DNA of 64,000 nt, from the NCBI RefSeq assembly GCF_051857535.1, contig NZ_JBPZGY010000002.1:505062-569061 (forward strand), given 5' to 3'. This DNA is from Roseateles_B sp051857535. Its GTDB lineage: Bacteria; Pseudomonadota; Gammaproteobacteria; Burkholderiales; Burkholderiaceae_C. Both the position numbers and the translations under genes were made by a program. Positions 61,940 to 64,000 of this stretch are shown here, one piece after another. The number at the start of each line of letters is the position of its first letter. Position 1 is the first letter of the stretch. The notes beneath the pieces are model-generated. The model searched no databases and was not told the DNA's origin. It saw only the letters and a program-made list of their open reading frames with translations.

Positions 61940-62388
61940 CAGGGCTCCTGGGTGGCGGGCTGCACGGTGAAAGGAGCCAGGCCGTCACTGCTGACGCGTA
62001 CGGTGTAGGCCCCATGGCGCAGGCGCAGGGCCTGGGCAGGGATCAGGGGCTCGGGTCCGAGCAGCAGGCTGGGCGCGCCCTCGACCTCGGCATGCATGTC
62101 CTCACCCAGCCACTGTCGCGGCAGCTGGATGCGTTCGGGCAGTCCTTCGAAACGAAAGCCGCTGCCGCTGGCGTCCTCGACCGGTCGCCAGCGCACGGGA
62201 ATGCCAGCCACGCGCGCTTCGGCCCGCGCAGATTCCAGCAGGGCCGCGAGACGCTCGGCCTCTCGCTCCAGCTGGGTCTGGCTGCTGTCACGCAGGGCCA
62301 GGGTGACGGAGACGGAGGCGATGGCAACGATGACCATCACCACCAGCACCTCGATCATGGTGAAGCCGCGCTGGCGGCTGGTGTGCAT
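61939..62388 (-). CDS. gspH: type II secretion minor pseudopilin GspH
   Basis: A 149-aa pseudopilin. The leader ends RQRG/FTMIEVLVVMVIVAIAS. The GspH domain follows (ERLAALLESARAEARVAGIP, then WRPVEDASGSGFRFEGLPE). It connects the major pseudopilus to the tip complex. It starts 20 bp after gspG ends. Confidence 0.93.
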   Translation of the reverse strand: MHTSRQRGFTMIEVLVVMVIVAIASVSVTLALRDSSQTQLEREAERLAALLESARAEARVAGIPVRWRPVEDASGSGFRFEGLPERIQLPRQWLGEDMHAEVEGAPSLLLGPEPLIPAQALRLRHGAYTVRVSSDGLAPFTVQPATQEP

Positions 62389-62408
62389 GCGAAAGGCCTG
62401 TGGGCGGC

Positions 62409-62852
62409 TTACTGCCAGGAACCGACGTCGGCGTCGTCGCCTTCGCCGCCGGGCTTGTGGTCAGCGCCATAGCTGAAGACGTCGATCTCGCCCTTCACGC
62501 CGGGGTTGGCGTACTGGTAGTCACCGCCCCAGGGATCCTTGGGCAGCTTTTCGATATAGGTTTTCCAGTTGCTCGGGGCAGGGCCGCTGCTAGGCTTCTG
62601 CACCAGGGCGCTCAGACCCTGCTCTGCCGTGGGATAGCGGCCGTTGTCGAGCTTGTAAAGCTTCAGGGCCTGCATGATGGCGCTGATGTCGGAGCGAGCG
62701 GCCGTGGTCTTGGCCTGCCCCACACGATCCATCACCGAGGGCCCGATCATCGCGGCCAGCACGCCGATGATGACCAGCACCACCATGATTTCGATCAGGG
62801 TAAAGCCGCGCACCAGGCCGGCACGGGAAGAACGGACGCGAAGAGATTGCAT
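62409..62852 (-). CDS. gspG: type II secretion major pseudopilin GspG
   Basis: A 147-aa major pseudopilin. The leader ends LVRG/FTLIEIMVVLVIIGVLA with Glu +5. The calcium-binding C-terminal region and the family core are seen (LYKLDNGRYPTAEQGLSALV, then YIEKLPKDPWGGDYQYANPG). The acidic end (GDDADVGSWQ) is normal. It is the first gene of the minus-strand operon; ATG 62852 gives a typical 15-residue leader. Confidence 0.96.
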   Translation of the reverse strand: MQSLRVRSSRAGLVRGFTLIEIMVVLVIIGVLAAMIGPSVMDRVGQAKTTAARSDISAIMQALKLYKLDNGRYPTAEQGLSALVQKPSSGPAPSNWKTYIEKLPKDPWGGDYQYANPGVKGEIDVFSYGADHKPGGEGDDADVGSWQ

Positions 62853-62946
62853 GACGTCAGGAGCCACAAAGAATTGGACGAAGCCGCACGGGCATGGTTT
62901 ACCCGAGGGCCATGGCGGCACTACAGCGCTGAATCATAATCGCCGC
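62853..62946. promoter_or_regulatory. divergent gspG / gspC control region
   Basis: Ninety-four bases between two divergent T2SS genes. The region next to gspC is less GC-rich and holds a CATAAT (62935-62940) only 6 bases before the gspC ATG, too near for a standard leader unless the mRNA is leaderless. No clear operator palindrome was found. Both transcripts must start here or inside the neighbouring genes. Confidence 0.45.
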
Positions 62947-63609
62947 ATGATTGCTCGATTGAGTGCCTTTCTTGTCTGGGCCTTGCTGGGCCTGGCCATC
63001 GTCTATTGGGGTATGGCTCTGGGCTTGCGCTCGCCCTCAGCGCCGGCCCAGACGGTGGCAGTTGCCGATGCCGCGGCCCCGCGCTCCGACCTCAGCCGCC
63101 TGCTGGGATCCACGCCAGTTCAGGGCGAGGCTGCGCCCACGCCGGACGAGTCTCGGTTCAAGCTGCTGGGCCTGGTGGCGCCCAGGCGGGTGGATGGCCA
63201 TGAGCAGGAGGGCGTGGCCTTGATCTCCGTGGACGGCGGGCCTGCGCGCACCGTGCGGGTGGGGGCGCTGGTGGACGGTGAGCGCCAGCTGCTGGCCATC
63301 AGCGGCAACACGGTCAGCATTGGCCGCCCGGGCCTGCCGAGCTTGACCTTGACCCTGGCGCCGTTGCTGCCGGCACAGGGCGTGCCGGTGAACACGCAGC
63401 CGCCGGCCACCTACGCCTTGTCTGCCCCGATGGCAGCGGCCGCAGCACCCTTGGCCCCGCCCATGGGAGGGCTTCAGGATCCCGGCGCCATCCCAGGCGT
63501 CATGCCCACGGCAACGCTGCCGCCGCCCCGGCCGCCGACTGCGTTGCCGAACCAGCCCAATCAGGTGCCGCCTACGCAGCCGGCACCCAACAGCCTGCCC
63601 CTGCGCTGA
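62947..63609 (+). CDS. gspC: type II secretion protein GspC
   Basis: A 220-aa inner membrane protein linking the platform to the secretin. One membrane segment (LSAFLVWALLGLAIVYWGMA) is followed by the HR domain (FKLLGLVAPRRVDGHEQEGV, then ALISVDGGPARTVRVGALVD). No PDZ or coiled-coil domain follows; instead the last 80 residues are Pro-rich. The family's short form is common in this group. It is transcribed away from the rest of the operon. The ribosome binding site is not visible. An IS3-type element begins about 90 bp downstream. Confidence 0.9.
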   Translation: MIARLSAFLVWALLGLAIVYWGMALGLRSPSAPAQTVAVADAAAPRSDLSRLLGSTPVQGEAAPTPDESRFKLLGLVAPRRVDGHEQEGVALISVDGGPARTVRVGALVDGERQLLAISGNTVSIGRPGLPSLTLTLAPLLPAQGVPVNTQPPATYALSAPMAAAAAPLAPPMGGLQDPGAIPGVMPTATLPPPRPPTALPNQPNQVPPTQPAPNSLPLR

Positions 63610-63615
63610 ACCAAG

Positions 63616-63637
63616 GGCCGCCTCGGGCGGCCTTTTT
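63616..63637 (+). terminator. terminator of gspC
   Basis: Stem GGCCGCC / GGCGGCC with a TCG loop (63616-63622, 63626-63632), followed by TTTTT, seven bases after the gspC stop. Confidence 0.85.
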
Positions 63638-63698
63638 CTTGGGGTTGACCCGTCCTGCCCAGCGTTGACACATTTGCACCCGAGAGAGGGCAGATGTG

Positions 63699-64000
63699 AT
63701 GGATACAGGGATCAAGCGCACCCAGCGCGACTACACGATGGCCTTTAAGTTGGCGGTGGTCGAGCAGGTGGAAAAGGGCGAGCTGACGTACAGGCAGGCC
63801 CAGGACAAGTACGGCATTCAGGGTCGATCGACCGTTTTGAAGTGGCTGCGCAAGCACGGTCGCCAAGGCTGGGGACGTGCGGCATCATCGGCGGCTATGC
63901 CCATCGATAAAGATCCGAGTCCGCTTACGCCGGAGCAGCAAATCAAGGCGCTGCAGGTGCAGCTGAAGCAGGCCGAACAGAAAGCCCAGTTCTTCGAAGC
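63699..64000 (+). mobile_element. IS3-family transposase OrfA, 5' part (window edge)
   Basis: An open frame from ATG 63699 runs to the end of the window (100 codons). The product starts MDTGIKRTQRDYTMAFKLAV and holds the helix-turn-helix of the OrfA family (TYRQAQDKYGIQGRSTVLKW), then a Gln-rich leucine-zipper-like helix (QIKALQVQLKQAEQKAQFFE). OrfA joins OrfB by frameshift to form the IS3 transposase; OrfB and the right end lie outside. Codon use is less GC-biased than neighbours. The left end probably lies in 63640-63690 (TGACCCGTCC at 63646), but no terminal repeat can be confirmed without the other end. Confidence 0.85.

Overview
The window is chromosomal DNA of a high-GC, Gram-negative betaproteobacterium. 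The gene content fits Burkholderiales, most likely the Roseateles/Mitsuaria/Rubrivivax-Leptothrix side (an inference from protein style and synteny; no search was run). Supporting features are a fused indolepyruvate oxidoreductase, PilT/PilU, a full gsp operon, the dolP-diaA-yraN/rsmI cluster, the rplM-rpsI-erpA-anmK-M23-tyrS block, and long spurious frames opposite real genes as expected at high GC. No rRNA, tRNA, CRISPR or prophage was seen. The only mobile element is the start of an IS3-family element at the right edge.

Layout. 1-8.5 kb: fused indolepyruvate:ferredoxin oxidoreductase divergent from an Lrp/AsnC regulator, a CBS protein, a PAS/degenerate-GGDEF/EAL protein, a solitary cheZ and an MtfA-type peptidase. 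8.5-21.6 kb: a large Oar-like TonB-dependent receptor behind two AAACGTTT operator-like palindromes, a periplasmic binding protein overlapping ylqF, a TPR-GAF histidine kinase, a secreted M4 metalloprotease with a PPC domain, a stand-alone TonB C-domain protein and an MCP. 21.8-27.9 kb: two multiheme cytochromes c overlapping yggS, divergent from pilT-pilU and a beta-hydroxyacid dehydrogenase. 27.9-32.9 kb: dolP-like, diaA, yraN and rsmI, a small secreted basic protein followed by a 12-bp tandem repeat, and tldD. 33-40.4 kb: a DAHP synthase behind an aromatic-codon leader peptide and terminator, then a small unknown protein, a TRIC-type channel, htpG, an SrkA-type kinase, a DUF2726 protein and a GNAT. 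40.5-46.4 kb: rplM-rpsI, erpA, anmK, an M23 peptidase and tyrS. 46.5-52 kb: a tricorn-like S41 peptidase, a 5'-nucleotidase and a Lon-like AAA ATPase. 52.1-63.6 kb: a type II secretion operon (gspG,H,I,J,K,L,M,N,D,E,F on the minus strand) with gspC divergent.

How it fits together. The T2SS is the likely exporter of proteins such as the M4 metalloprotease. PilT/PilU, the MCP, CheZ and the EAL protein point to a motile, surface-exploring cell, and the Oar-type receptor with its protease suggests a life on polymers or peptides. The most notable regulatory element is the candidate ribosome-mediated attenuator in front of the DAHP synthase: its leader peptide carries Phe, Tyr and Trp in a run of eight residues, and competing antiterminator and terminator arms can be drawn. 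I found no clearly new multi-gene defence or mobile system. The most novel-looking items are this attenuator, the dispersed CAAGACCTGACCC motif, the palindrome cluster after tyrS, and a few unrecognised small proteins.
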